DNA from: Bacteroidales bacterium
GTDB taxonomy: Bacteria > Bacteroidota > Bacteroidia > Bacteroidales > P3
Assembly (NCBI GenBank): GCA_024681475.1
Contig: JAILAT010000022.1
Coordinates: 62,001-126,000 of the forward strand
Reading direction: 5' to 3'
DNA: 64,000 nucleotides
Translations under genes and position numbers: made by a program
Notes under the pieces: model-generated
What the model was told of the DNA's origin: nothing
Seen by the model: the letters and a program-made list of their open reading frames with translations, nothing else
Database searches by the model: none
Shown: piece after piece, positions 43,533 to 52,359 of the stretch
How the letters are laid out: every line of letters starts with the position of its first letter
Position numbering within the stretch: the first letter of the stretch is position 1

Positions 43533-45589
43533 CCTTCGCCACTCCCCTATTCCTGCTGGGCCTGATGGCAGTGGCCATCCCCATAGCGGTGCATCTGTTC
43601 CATTTCCGCCGCTACAAGAAGGTCTATTTCAGCAACGTGGAATATCTCGAAGCCATACAGAGCGAGACACGTCGCCAGTCGCGCCTACGCCAGCTGCTGA
43701 TACTGGCGGCACGCATCCTGGCCATCGTTTTCCTGGTGCTGGCCTTCGCACAGCCCGTCATCCCCAACAAGCAGAGCACCCTTCAGCAGGGCAGCAACGA
43801 CGTGAGCATCTTCGTGGACAACTCATTCAGCATGGAGAACACCGACGGCAACCAGCCACTGCTGGAGATAGCCAAAGAGAAAGCACGCGAGATAGTGCGC
43901 GGATATGGCCAGACCGACCGTTTCCAGCTGCTGTCGGGCGACCTCGAGGGACGCCAGTTTCACTGGCTGAGCCAAGAAGAGATGCTGGTGGCCATCGACG
44001 AGCTGGAGGTGTCGAGTGCCTCGCCGACGCTGGCGGAGGTGGCACAGCGGCAGTTCGACTTTGTACGCAGCGGCAGCGGCGCCAACCACAGCGTATACTA
44101 CATTTCTGATTTCCAGAGCTCCATCGCCGACCTTGAGGAGATGCCCGAGGCCGACGGCATCGGCGTGACACTGGTGCCGCTGGCAGCGACAGCGATGGAC
44201 AACCTCTATATCGACTCGCTGGCGTTGGGCGCGCCAGCCTTCTACAAAGGCAACAACGTCACGGCACAGGTGTGGGTGCGCAACGACGGCGACGAGAACC
44301 TGGAGAAGATACCCCTCTCGCTCTATCTCGCCGAGCGTCAGCGGGCACTAGCTCCCGTAGACCTGCCGGCCCACAGCACCACCATGGTGGAGATGCACTT
44401 CACCATCGAGGAGAGCGGCGTGCTGGACGGCCGTGTGGAGCTGGTGGACTACCCCATCACCTTCGACGACCGTTACTATTTCAGCCTCAACATCCGCGAC
44501 CGCATACGCATGCTCATCGTCGAAGGACACGGCAACAACGAATACTTGCAGCGTCTCTTTGGCGACGACGAGGCCATAGCGCTGAACACCGTAGCAGCCA
44601 ACCAGATGGACTATAGCCATCTGGACGAGGTCGACGTGCTGGTGCTCGACGAATTGTCCAGCATCGGCAGCGGCCTGGCACAGACACTGCACAGTTTTGT
44701 GGACCAGGGCGGCACCGTCGTGGTGGTGGCCGCCGAACAGGCCGACGCCACCAGCTACAACGCCGCGCTGGCATCGCTGGGGGCTCCACGGCTGGGAAGC
44801 TGGAACAGCGGCCGTGTGACGACAGCACGCGTGGATCTCGACAACACACTCTACACCGGTGTCTTCAGCGGACGCTGGGAGAATATGGAGCTGCCCACGG
44901 TGACAGGCTACTACGCTCTACGAAGCGACGGCAGTACGCTGCGGCAGCCCTTGATAACATTGGCAAACGGCGACGACTACCTGTGCTGCACCCCATCAGG
45001 CGACGGCCTGCTGTATCTGGTGGCCACACCACTGCGTGACGAACACACCGACTTCGTGCGCCAAGCGCTCTTTGTGCCCACATTCTACAACATGGCACTC
45101 TACAGCGTGCGTCCCACGCCGCCGGCCACGAGCCTTGACAGCCGCCAGCCCGTTCCGCTGGCAGCGCAGTACGACGACGCGACAGGCGCGCGTCTGCAAG
45201 GCGACGACTACGAAGAGATTCCCGACCTGCTGCGTTCAGGCGGACACTACAGCTATGTGCCTCACGGCAGCCTGCAGAAGGCCGGCAACTACCACACCGT
45301 GCTGGACGGCACGGTGCTCGAAGGACTGTCGTTCAACTACTCGCGCCGCGAGTCGCAGATGCAGTTCCTCACCCCCACAGCCCTCAGCCAGCGGCTGAAG
45401 GCCAGTGGCCGTGAAGGCTACAGCATCATCAAGAACGCCGCCACACCCCTCGACACCTTCCTGCGCAAACAACGCGAAGGACGCCAGCTGTGGCGCTGGT
45501 GCGTGGTGCTGTCGCTGCTGATGCTTCTTGCCGAGACAGCGCTGATACGCCTGCCACACAAACAACCCAAAGCAAACGAGAAACCATGA
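43529..45589 (+). CDS. BatA-type membrane protein with VWA-like domain
   Basis: A 686-residue protein. Two N-terminal membrane helices (about 5-24 and 58-78) flank a loop with HFRRYKKVYFSNVEYL, the pattern of Bacteroidetes BatA/aerotolerance N termini. A VWA-like region follows (VSIFVDNSFSMENTDGN, about 91-107, a D-x-S-x-S-type metal site), then a long periplasmic region and a last helix (about 655-672). Its start overlaps the stop of nth and its stop overlaps the ABC gene, all by ATGA, so translation is coupled. Function is unknown in most such proteins. Confidence 0.8.
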   Translation: MTFATPLFLLGLMAVAIPIAVHLFHFRRYKKVYFSNVEYLEAIQSETRRQSRLRQLLILAARILAIVFLVLAFAQPVIPNKQSTLQQGSNDVSIFVDNSFSMENTDGNQPLLEIAKEKAREIVRGYGQTDRFQLLSGDLEGRQFHWLSQEEMLVAIDELEVSSASPTLAEVAQRQFDFVRSGSGANHSVYYISDFQSSIADLEEMPEADGIGVTLVPLAATAMDNLYIDSLALGAPAFYKGNNVTAQVWVRNDGDENLEKIPLSLYLAERQRALAPVDLPAHSTTMVEMHFTIEESGVLDGRVELVDYPITFDDRYYFSLNIRDRIRMLIVEGHGNNEYLQRLFGDDEAIALNTVAANQMDYSHLDEVDVLVLDELSSIGSGLAQTLHSFVDQGGTVVVVAAEQADATSYNAALASLGAPRLGSWNSGRVTTARVDLDNTLYTGVFSGRWENMELPTVTGYYALRSDGSTLRQPLITLANGDDYLCCTPSGDGLLYLVATPLRDEHTDFVRQALFVPTFYNMALYSVRPTPPATSLDSRQPVPLAAQYDDATGARLQGDDYEEIPDLLRSGGHYSYVPHGSLQKAGNYHTVLDGTVLEGLSFNYSRRESQMQFLTPTALSQRLKASGREGYSIIKNAATPLDTFLRKQREGRQLWRWCVVLSLLMLLAETALIRLPHKQPKANEKP

Positions 45590-46494
45590 TACTGGAAGTA
45601 CAACACATCGAAAAAAATTTCGGCAAATACCGTGCACTGGACGATGTGAGCCTCAACATCGCCGAAGGCTCGGTGTTCGGCCTGCTGGGCCCCAACGGCG
45701 CCGGCAAGACGACACTCATACGCCTGATAAACAAGATCTACGAGCCCGACAAGGGCACCATCCTGCTCGACGGACATCCGCTAAGCGATTCCGACGTGAC
45801 GCAGATTGGCTACCTGCCCGAAGAACGCGGCCTGTACAAAAAAATGCGCGTCGGCGAGCAGGCGCTCTACCTGGCCCAGCTGAAGGGGCTAAGCAGAAAA
45901 GAGACCACCCGACGCTTGAAGCAATGGTTTGAGAGGCTGGAGATTATGGAATGGTGGAACCGTCCCGTCGAGTCGCTGTCGAAGGGCATGCAGCAGAAGG
46001 TGCAATTCGTGGTCACCGTGCTGCACGAGCCGCGTCTGATGATATTCGACGAGCCTTTCAGCGGCTTCGACCCCGTGAACACCGCCATGCTGAAACGCGA
46101 AATCATGACGCTGCGCGACGGCGGCGCCACCATCGTGCTGTCGACGCACAACATGTCCTCCGTCGAAGAGCTGTGCGACAGCATAGCACTCATCAACACC
46201 TCCAAAGTGGTGCTGCACGGCAACGTGCGCGACATACGCCAGTCGTACCGCTCCAACCGCTACGAAGTGGTGGTGGCTGGCGATGGCGACATCACGATGC
46301 CCGAAGGCTACAGACTGCTGGCCGACAAAGACCTGGGCAACGAGAGGCAGCTCCATATCGCGGTGCCCGAAGGGGGCGACAGCGGCGAGCTGCTGGGGGC
46401 CCTGCTGCCACAGTGCCGTGTGGTGTCCTTCCGCGAGGTGCTGCCTACGATGAACGACATTTTCATAAAAACCGTAACACACACCAAGTCATGA
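45586..46494 (+). CDS. ABC-2 transporter ATPase
   Basis: A 302-residue ATPase: GPNGAGKTTLIRLI near residue 35, signature LSKGMQQKVQF near 134, and RLMIFDEPFSGFDPVN near 152. The ESLSKGMQQK signature is typical of the NatA/CcmA-like ABC-2 group. It pairs with the permease at 46491. ATG at 45586 is chosen because it overlaps the previous stop; the open frame upstream belongs to another phase. The exported compound is unknown. Confidence 0.9.
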   Translation: MILEVQHIEKNFGKYRALDDVSLNIAEGSVFGLLGPNGAGKTTLIRLINKIYEPDKGTILLDGHPLSDSDVTQIGYLPEERGLYKKMRVGEQALYLAQLKGLSRKETTRRLKQWFERLEIMEWWNRPVESLSKGMQQKVQFVVTVLHEPRLMIFDEPFSGFDPVNTAMLKREIMTLRDGGATIVLSTHNMSSVEELCDSIALINTSKVVLHGNVRDIRQSYRSNRYEVVVAGDGDITMPEGYRLLADKDLGNERQLHIAVPEGGDSGELLGALLPQCRVVSFREVLPTMNDIFIKTVTHTKS

Positions 46495-47822
46495 AGAAAA
46501 CACTCCTCGTCATACGACGCGAATATATGACACGCGTCCGCAAACGCTCTTTCTGGGTGATGACGATACTGGTGCCGCTGATGCTGGCGGTGCTCTATGC
46601 CGTGCCCATCTACTTGGCCATGAAACCCCTGGAGAAAGCTGTGGTGCTGGTGGCCGACGAGTCAGGACTCTTTGGCGGCCTCGACCCCAGCGAGATGCAG
46701 CTGGACGAAAGCCGTTTCGCATCCACCCCCGAGGTGGAATATCGCTATGCCGCCACCTACGACTATGCGGTGCGCCAGATGAATGAAGATGACAACATCA
46801 CCGCCATCCTCTATATCCAACGCCGCGCCTCGGACGCCATACCCACCGACGCCTGTCTCTATTACAAACGCGACCTGCCGCCCAGCAACGTGCGCCTCGA
46901 CGTCGACAAGCAGCTGACGCACATCCTGCGCAACAGGCTGCTGATGGCCCACGACATCTCGGGCGACGAATACAACTTGATAACCAACACCAAAATAAAC
47001 CTCCGCACACAAGACCTGGAGACGGGCCGCGACGCCTTCCTGGAGGTGAAGACGGGTCTGGGAATCATTCTGGCCATACTGATCTATATGGTCATCTTCG
47101 CCTTCGGCTCGCAGGTGATGCGTGGCGTGGTAGAGGAAAAAACAAACCGCATCGTCGAGGTCATCGTATGCTCGGTGAAGCCTTTCCAGCTCATGATGGG
47201 CAAGGTGGTAGGCATTGTGCTGGTGGGCCTTACACAGTGCGCCCTGTGGATGGCACTGACAGGCATCGCCCTGACAGCCATACAGGCCAGCAATCCGGAC
47301 ATGTTCCGCCATGCCACCGAGAAACATAACATTACAGAGATTGCCACCAAGGGCAGCGAGGCCACCAACCAAATGGAAGCCTCCGCCGAACTGGCCGACA
47401 TACCGCGTATCGTGGAGGGCATCTCCGCCATCGACTTCGGCACCATCGTGCCCGTATTCCTCTTCTACTTCCTCTTTGGCTATCTGCTCTACGGCACCCT
47501 TTTCGCCGCTGCCGGTGCGCTGTGCGACAACGACACCGACACGCAGCTCTTCTCCCTGCCGCTGACAGTGCCGTTGCTGGCCACCATACTGCTGTTGCCT
47601 GCACTCACCAACGCCCCGTCGGGCACGCTGAGTCAGGTGCTGTCGATAGTCCCCTTCACCGCACCCATGGCCATGATGCTGCGAGTGCCCTTCGGTGTGC
47701 CGCTGACACAGCTGTACTGGTCTATGGGACTGCTCGTGGTCACCTGTCCGCTCTGTACCTGGCTGGCCAGCCGCATATACCGCCGCACCATCCTGCGCTA
47801 CAGCCGCCGTAAAAAAAGATGA
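46491..47822 (+). CDS. ABC-2 transporter permease (NatB-like)
   Basis: A 443-residue membrane protein, with one N-terminal helix (about 25-45), a large external domain (about 50-185) and five or six further helices (about 190-430), the architecture of NatB-type ABC-2 permeases. FGSQVMRGVVEEKTNRIVEVIVCSV near 205 is the usual family helix and loop. The ATG at 46491 overlaps the stop of its ATPase partner. The frame runs far upstream in another phase of that gene, which is a shadow. Confidence 0.88.
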   Translation: MKKTLLVIRREYMTRVRKRSFWVMTILVPLMLAVLYAVPIYLAMKPLEKAVVLVADESGLFGGLDPSEMQLDESRFASTPEVEYRYAATYDYAVRQMNEDDNITAILYIQRRASDAIPTDACLYYKRDLPPSNVRLDVDKQLTHILRNRLLMAHDISGDEYNLITNTKINLRTQDLETGRDAFLEVKTGLGIILAILIYMVIFAFGSQVMRGVVEEKTNRIVEVIVCSVKPFQLMMGKVVGIVLVGLTQCALWMALTGIALTAIQASNPDMFRHATEKHNITEIATKGSEATNQMEASAELADIPRIVEGISAIDFGTIVPVFLFYFLFGYLLYGTLFAAAGALCDNDTDTQLFSLPLTVPLLATILLLPALTNAPSGTLSQVLSIVPFTAPMAMMLRVPFGVPLTQLYWSMGLLVVTCPLCTWLASRIYRRTILRYSRRKKR

Positions 47823-47867
47823 CATAAAACAATATAGTTATTAAAGCACAATAAAAATAATAAAAAT

Positions 47868-48413
47868 ATGAAGACCCTCAAGAAAACAATGGCCCTGCTA
47901 CTCTTGGCCACAATGCCCTTCCTGTCGCAGGCTCAGGGAGTCAGCCTCCTGCAAAGAAGCGAAATCGCTGAAGTTGAAAACGACGACGGTGATGCAACCT
48001 TAGCCATTTTCTCCATCGAGGAAAATGGGCAGAAGCAATACTACCTCTCTGTAGGTACACTAGGATTAGGCACCGATTTCTTACAAGTAGATTTCGACCC
48101 CGTCTTCGAACTCTTCATCCCATTGGGAAGTTCACTGAACGAAGCCATCGAGACGATGCAGCAGATGAAGACTTGGTATAAAATGCCACGAAAATCTGCC
48201 AACGAAACGACAGGATGTCTGGCACTGGGCGTGCCCAACGGTAAATTCGAGCCCGTGACAGTCATCACGCGTCGCTTCGCAATTTTCCACAGATTAGAGT
48301 TCCGCATGGAGCTCGGCAATCTCTACCGCGCCACCTACGTGTCACGCTCCAACTTCAACTCACTGCTGACCTCTACCAAGCTTTACCGCAAAATACACCC
48401 CAAAGAGCAGTAG
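47868..48413 (+). CDS. Small exported protein of unknown function
   Basis: A 181-residue protein with a signal peptide to about residue 23 (SQAQG). The body has no motif I recognise. Its C-terminal part is rich in aromatic and basic residues. It stands after the ABC-2 permease (45 bp) and is followed by a terminator, so it may be the last gene of that operon. Low similarity to anything I know. Confidence 0.65.
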   Translation: MKTLKKTMALLLLATMPFLSQAQGVSLLQRSEIAEVENDDGDATLAIFSIEENGQKQYYLSVGTLGLGTDFLQVDFDPVFELFIPLGSSLNEAIETMQQMKTWYKMPRKSANETTGCLALGVPNGKFEPVTVITRRFAIFHRLEFRMELGNLYRATYVSRSNFNSLLTSTKLYRKIHPKEQ

Positions 48414-48442
48414 TGACAAAGACTCAGTTTTATGATAAAAAA

Positions 48443-48476
48443 CAAGGCGGAGACTTGCAGTCTCCGCCTTGTTTTT
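48443..48476. terminator. Bidirectional intrinsic terminator
   Basis: CAAGGCGGAGACT and AGTCTCCGCCTTG (48443-48471) pair around TGC and are followed by TTTTT (48472-48476) on the plus strand and by a T-run on the minus strand (48436-48442). It serves the gene at 47868 and tRNA-Cys. Confidence 0.9.
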
Positions 48477-48549
48477 GGAGGTCGCGTCCGGATTTGAACC
48501 GGAGTAGCAGGTTTTGCAGACCTGTGCCTAGCCCCTCGGCCACACGACC
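48476..48549 (-). tRNA. tRNA-Cys (GCA)
   Basis: On the minus strand, acceptor GGTCGTG/CGCGACC, D stem GCC/GGC, anticodon stem CAGGT/ACCTG around CTGCAAA (anticodon GCA), T stem TCCGG/CCGGA around TTCAAAT, discriminator T (usual for Cys) and encoded CCA (48476-48478). Confidence 0.97.
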
Positions 48550-48573
48550 CTTTTAGTCTTTGGAAATGGATTG

Positions 48574-48605
48574 CAAAAGTACTAACTTTTTCCATACCGA
48601 CCAAA
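48574..48605 (-). promoter_or_regulatory. Promoter of tRNA-Cys
   Basis: On the minus strand TTTG (48602-48605) and TACTTTTG (48574-48581) are 20 bp apart, 25 bp before the tRNA, the same layout as for tRNA-Val. Confidence 0.6.
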
Positions 48606-48770
48606 TATTTTTTCTCTTTTCCTTCCATATTCCGGCGTAGAACACTGATAGTATGAATATTATAGCTAAAACCATATTGATTTCGCACATCACATATCGC
48701 CGCTGTTTTGGGCTCATCCACGAGCCGTTTTCTGCAATTTTGGGACCCGCCAGGACTGTTTCCCGAGCCA

Positions 48771-48802
48771 TTTGGCCATAATGAGAAAAAGGTGTATCTT
48801 TG
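48771..48802 (+). promoter_or_regulatory. Promoter of the RNA methyltransferase gene
   Basis: TTTG at 48771-48774 and TATCTTTG at 48795-48802 are 20 bp apart; the start codon is 28 bp beyond the -7 box. Confidence 0.65.
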
Positions 48803-48829
48803 CAAAACCAAGCAAAGCGAGGACGCACG

Positions 48830-49660
48830 ATGAATGTAATTGAAATAAAAGACCTTAGCCATCCTGATGTGGCGGTATACAGTAGGCTGACCGAGGCACA
48901 GTTGCGCAACAAGCTGGAGCCCGAGAAGGGTGTCTTCATCGCCGAAAGCTTGAAGGTGGTGCGCGTAGCACTGCAGCAAGGGCTGGTGCCGCTGTCGTTC
49001 TTGGCCGAGCGCAAGCTGGTAGAGAGCCAGGTAGCGCCCTTGACAGCAGAGCGTTACGACGACGTGCCCGTCTACACGGCCGACCGTGAAGTCATCGCGC
49101 AGCTGACGGGCTACGAGCTGTCGCGAGGCTTCCTCTGCGCCATGCAACGCCCGTTGCTGCCCGACGTGGCGACGATCTGTGCCGGCAAACGGCGCGTGGC
49201 AGTGGTCGACGGCGTGGTGAACTCCACCAACACCGGTGCCATCTTCCGCGCCGCCACAGCGCTGGGCATCGAGGCGCTGCTGCTGACAAGCACCTGCTGC
49301 GACCCGCTGAACCGCCGCGCCGTTCGCGTCAGCATGGGCACCGTGTTCCAACTGCCGTGGACATGGATAGGACCCTCGGCAACCCTCTGCAAGGAGCCCT
49401 GCGTGGAAGCCATCGGCGAATTGAAGAGTCTGGGATTCAAAACAGTAGCCTTGGCGCTCAGCGACAATGCCCTGACCATAGACAATCCGCGTCTGAAAGA
49501 AGAGGCACACCTGGCCATCGTGATGGGCACCGAAGGCGACGGCCTCGGCAAAGCCACCATCGCCGCCAGCGACTACGTGGCCAAGATACCCATGCAACGT
49601 GGCGTCGACTCCCTCAACGTCGCCGCTGCCGCCGCCGTAGCATTCTGGGAGTTAAGATAA
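48830..49660 (+). CDS. TrmH/SpoU-family RNA methyltransferase
   Basis: A 276-residue protein of the SPOUT class. An N-terminal substrate-binding region (about 1-105) has GVFIAESLKVVRVAL near residue 38. The knotted catalytic domain has DGVVNSTNTGAIFRAATALG near 127 (motif 1 with N and R), VMGTEGDGLGKA near 229 (motif 2, G-x-E-x-x-G-L) and IPMQRGVDSLNVAAAAAVA near 254 (motif 3, S-L-N-V). Members 2'-O-methylate ribose in rRNA or tRNA; which site cannot be told. Start at 48830 fits the promoter. Confidence 0.9.
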   Translation: MNVIEIKDLSHPDVAVYSRLTEAQLRNKLEPEKGVFIAESLKVVRVALQQGLVPLSFLAERKLVESQVAPLTAERYDDVPVYTADREVIAQLTGYELSRGFLCAMQRPLLPDVATICAGKRRVAVVDGVVNSTNTGAIFRAATALGIEALLLTSTCCDPLNRRAVRVSMGTVFQLPWTWIGPSATLCKEPCVEAIGELKSLGFKTVALALSDNALTIDNPRLKEEAHLAIVMGTEGDGLGKATIAASDYVAKIPMQRGVDSLNVAAAAAVAFWELR

Positions 49661-50058
49661 TGGGCACGGTGTAAAGATCTCATGTTATCAGAGAATAGAA
49701 TTTGAGACAATAGATTGTTTAAATCCCTACAGAGGGAGTTCCACCCACCTCGATGTCACTTCGATGCAATGCTTCAAGGTAATCGGCCTTATTTCGGTTA
49801 CGAAAATGTTAAATTGATAAAACAACATCAACCAATTGATTTTATTACATCAATTAACGTCTTTATAGTATCTTCATCCGTCAAAGAATCTACATATTCA
49901 TGGTGGATTCTATTTATTCATTGAGGGCGCGTTTCTCCAAGACGTTTACTATTCCTATCTTGTTACCCCACACTGCGTTCCTTGTGCGGGACTATTGAGA
50001 GTCAGCCTCTCCGAGGCTATTAATAGAAGTCCTCTCATGAAGTTTTTGGGGCGTAGTG
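49661..50058. other. Intergenic region with a repeat-like 3' part
   Basis: The first 250 bp have no convincing frame: the short open frame at 49715 has no motif or promoter. From about 49962 to 50040 the sequence is different in style, with ACTGCGTTCCTTGTGCGGG and a GCCTC/GAGGC hairpin, and recalls interspersed repeats of Bacteroidetes spacers. No second copy is in this window. Confidence 0.3.
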
Positions 50059-50089
50059 TTGCATGTATTAGAATAAAGTTGTAACTTTG
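50059..50089 (+). promoter_or_regulatory. Promoter of the small ORF and polyphosphate-type block
   Basis: TTG at 50059-50061 and TAACTTTG at 50082-50089 are about 20 bp apart, 59 bp before the start at 50148. Confidence 0.55.
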
Positions 50090-50147
50090 CATTTTTAATA
50101 TAGAGTACACTATTTTCATTACAAAACTTGTAATCAATTAGAATACA

Positions 50148-50303
50148 ATGAATAAAACAGGAATTCTTGGGATGATGGTGACGGCGGCGTTTTGTGATGC
50201 AGCACAGAGCACGACGGTGAATGTGCGGCCCCCACTGGCATGCCTCTACAGCGGCGCCACGGTGACGACCTCGGGAACACCCACAACCGTCACAGCACAA
50301 TAA
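50148..50303 (+). CDS. Possible 51-residue exported peptide
   Basis: An ATG at 50148, 59 bp after a good -7 box, opens a 51-residue frame: MNKTGILGMMVTAAFCDAAQS, then a T/V/P/A-rich tail with 3 prolines and 2 cysteines overall, ending TAA at 50303. The N terminus could be a weak signal peptide. It could instead be a truncated remnant, or just the leader of the next gene 40 bp away. No family is recognised. Confidence 0.35.
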   Translation: MNKTGILGMMVTAAFCDAAQSTTVNVRPPLACLYSGATVTTSGTPTTVTAQ

Positions 50304-50343
50304 CCAGTTGAATTCCAATAACACTCACGCAATACAAGACTCC

Positions 50344-50751
50344 ATGAAAAAAAGCATCCTCATACTGATCCTTCTTAGTCTGGCCGGCACCACGCTGATG
50401 GCGCAGACCACCACGAAGAGCGAGCGCAAGAAGAACCTGGTCATCAAAGAATGGAACACCAAGGTAGGCACCTCGAAGCCCGTGCTGGACCACGAGACCA
50501 CCTATGACGCCATGGGCCGCAAAACCGAAGAGGTGGAATATGCCTCCTACGGCCAGAAGAAACGCTCGACCTACGAATACAAGGCCGATTCGAAGAAGGT
50601 GTACCGCGAAGTGGAATACAACGACAAGAACAAGGTGACACGCATCAAGGTATACGAATACGACGACGAAGGACGCAAAACAAAGCAATACAACTATCGG
50701 CCCGACGGCAAGTTGGAGTCGACCAAGACATTCGAATACAGCTACAAATAA
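50344..50751 (+). CDS. Small exported YD-repeat-like protein
   Basis: A 135-residue protein with a signal peptide (to about residue 20, LMAQT) and a charged body with repeated Y-E-Y/Y-x-Y-D units: STYEYKADSKK, KVYEYDDEGRKTKQYNYR and FEYSYK at the end. The style is that of the larger protein at 20275-21009. The ATG at 50344 starts the signal peptide; 12 earlier codons are open. It is 12 bp upstream of the VTC gene, so it is probably part of the same transcript. Function unknown. Confidence 0.65.
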   Translation: MKKSILILILLSLAGTTLMAQTTTKSERKKNLVIKEWNTKVGTSKPVLDHETTYDAMGRKTEEVEYASYGQKKRSTYEYKADSKKVYREVEYNDKNKVTRIKVYEYDDEGRKTKQYNYRPDGKLESTKTFEYSYK

Positions 50752-50763
50752 CCCCTGCACGCC

Positions 50764-51585
50764 ATGAGTGACTGGACTGCCATCACCGACGCCTTACGGC
50801 CTTACGCCCCCATCACCTTGGAGGAGATGAAAGCCGTGCGCCTGATGAACCGCATAGACCAGAAATACATCATGCCACGAAAACTGCTGCCTGCACTGCT
50901 GGAAAGCATCGACGGAAGCTACTATGTGCAACAGATCGACGGGAACCCGATAGCAGATTACCACACCCTCTACTTCGACACGCCCACGCTGGCCATGTAC
51001 ACGCAGCACCACGACCAGAAACTGACACGGCAGAAAGTGCGCATACGCACCTACCTGAGCACGCAGAAGCTGACCACCTACTTTGAAATAAAAAACAAGA
51101 ACAACAAAAAGAAAACCAAAAAGATACGCATAGAAGTGGCGCGGGCTATATTCAACGACGCGCTGGCGGACAAGGCGGTGAAGGCGTTCCTGGAAGAGAA
51201 CACCCCCTACACGCCCGACGAGCTGACGGAGCAGCTGGAAAACAACTTCGGACGCATCACCTTGGTGGACAAAGGCTTCCACGAACGGGTGACCCTAGAC
51301 AGCGACATCCTGTTCCTCAACCGCGCCACACAGCGCCGCTGCGAACTGTCGGAGCTGGCCATCCTGGAGGTGAAGCACCAAGTGGGCACACCCGTGTCGC
51401 CCATCGAGCGGGCGCTGCTGACCATGCGGGTGCATCCGCGACGCATCAGCAAATACTGCATCGGCACGGTGCTGACCAACCCTGCCTGCAAATATAACCG
51501 TTTCAAAGACAAGGTGCGCACCATCGACAAGCTGACCGACGGACAATGCCGACGACAGCTGGAAGAGAGCGCACTGTTCTGCTAA
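50764..51585 (+). CDS. VTC-domain polyphosphate polymerase-like protein
   Basis: A 273-residue protein with the tunnel fold of VTC4. The fold supplies basic residues from several strands: FNRIDQKYIMP-like (here LMNRIDQKYIMPRK, residue 27), KVRIRTYL near 95, TYFEIKNKNNKKKTKKIRIEV near 104, and AILEVKHQ near 200. VTC4 makes polyphosphate from ATP in yeast; bacterial relatives often stand beside a DUF4956 membrane protein, as here (34 bp downstream). There is no signal peptide, so it acts at the cytoplasmic side. Activity is inferred from the family. Confidence 0.85.
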   Translation: MSDWTAITDALRPYAPITLEEMKAVRLMNRIDQKYIMPRKLLPALLESIDGSYYVQQIDGNPIADYHTLYFDTPTLAMYTQHHDQKLTRQKVRIRTYLSTQKLTTYFEIKNKNNKKKTKKIRIEVARAIFNDALADKAVKAFLEENTPYTPDELTEQLENNFGRITLVDKGFHERVTLDSDILFLNRATQRRCELSELAILEVKHQVGTPVSPIERALLTMRVHPRRISKYCIGTVLTNPACKYNRFKDKVRTIDKLTDGQCRRQLEESALFC

Positions 51586-51619
51586 CCAATTAAAAAACAA
51601 TAAAAAAAACATAGTCATT

Positions 51620-52351
51620 ATGAATCTTTTGCAAGCCAGTTACGACCAAGAAATCCACGATTTGTTCAGTGGCCAAGCGGCGGCCAACGACCTGAGCGAC
51701 CCGCTGGGCATACCGTTCCTGCCCGAGAACTGGGGATTCCTGGGCAAATTCTGCATTCTTTTTGCATTCAACCTGCTGGTATGCTGGATAATAACACACT
51801 TCCTCTACGCCCGCAAAGTGGGGTCGCGCAAGGACTACTATTTCACCTATATGCTCTTTTCGACCACCATCTTCCTCATACTCTACTCGCTGAACTCTCT
51901 GCAGATGGAGATGACGCTGGCGCTGGGACTCTTCGCCATTTTCAGCATGATACGCTACCGCACGGAGGCCCTGCCCATCCGCGAGATGACGTATCTCTTC
52001 GTACTGATAGGCATCAGCATCATCAACGGCTCGGGCATCGCCTCGGACTATCTTACGCTCATCGTCATCAACGCCGCCGTCATCCTGCTCATCCTGGTGC
52101 TGGAGCTGGCAGGCCTCACGAACCGCAAAGCCACAAAAATTATCACCTACGAGAAGATTGAACTCATCAAGCCCGAACGCTACGACGAGCTGGTGGCCGA
52201 CCTGAAAGAGCGCACAGGCCTCGACATCATCGAGGTGCAAGTAGGAAGCATCAACTTTCTGAAAGACACCGCCTTCCTGAAGGTCACCTACAAACCCACC
52301 TCGTCGACACCCAACGACATCGACATGATCACAAAGTTTAAAAACAAATAA
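51620..52351 (+). CDS. DUF4956 membrane protein
   Basis: A 243-residue protein with about four membrane segments (about residues 35-57, 70-92, 96-112 and 122-158) and a cytoplasmic C-terminal domain (about 165-243) of alternating strands and helices. FSMIRYRTEALPIREMTYLF near 109 is the conserved cytoplasmic loop. DUF4956 proteins are the usual neighbours of VTC polymerases, where they may serve as a polyphosphate channel or sensor. It lies 8 bp upstream of the histidine kinase gene, on the same transcript. Confidence 0.8.
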   Translation: MNLLQASYDQEIHDLFSGQAAANDLSDPLGIPFLPENWGFLGKFCILFAFNLLVCWIITHFLYARKVGSRKDYYFTYMLFSTTIFLILYSLNSLQMEMTLALGLFAIFSMIRYRTEALPIREMTYLFVLIGISIINGSGIASDYLTLIVINAAVILLILVLELAGLTNRKATKIITYEKIELIKPERYDELVADLKERTGLDIIEVQVGSINFLKDTAFLKVTYKPTSSTPNDIDMITKFKNK

Positions 52352-52359
52352 TTACAGCC

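Noticed and set aside
49715-49924. A 69-codon open frame
   Set aside because: It has no promoter, motif or neighbours; the sequence is AT-rich spacer.
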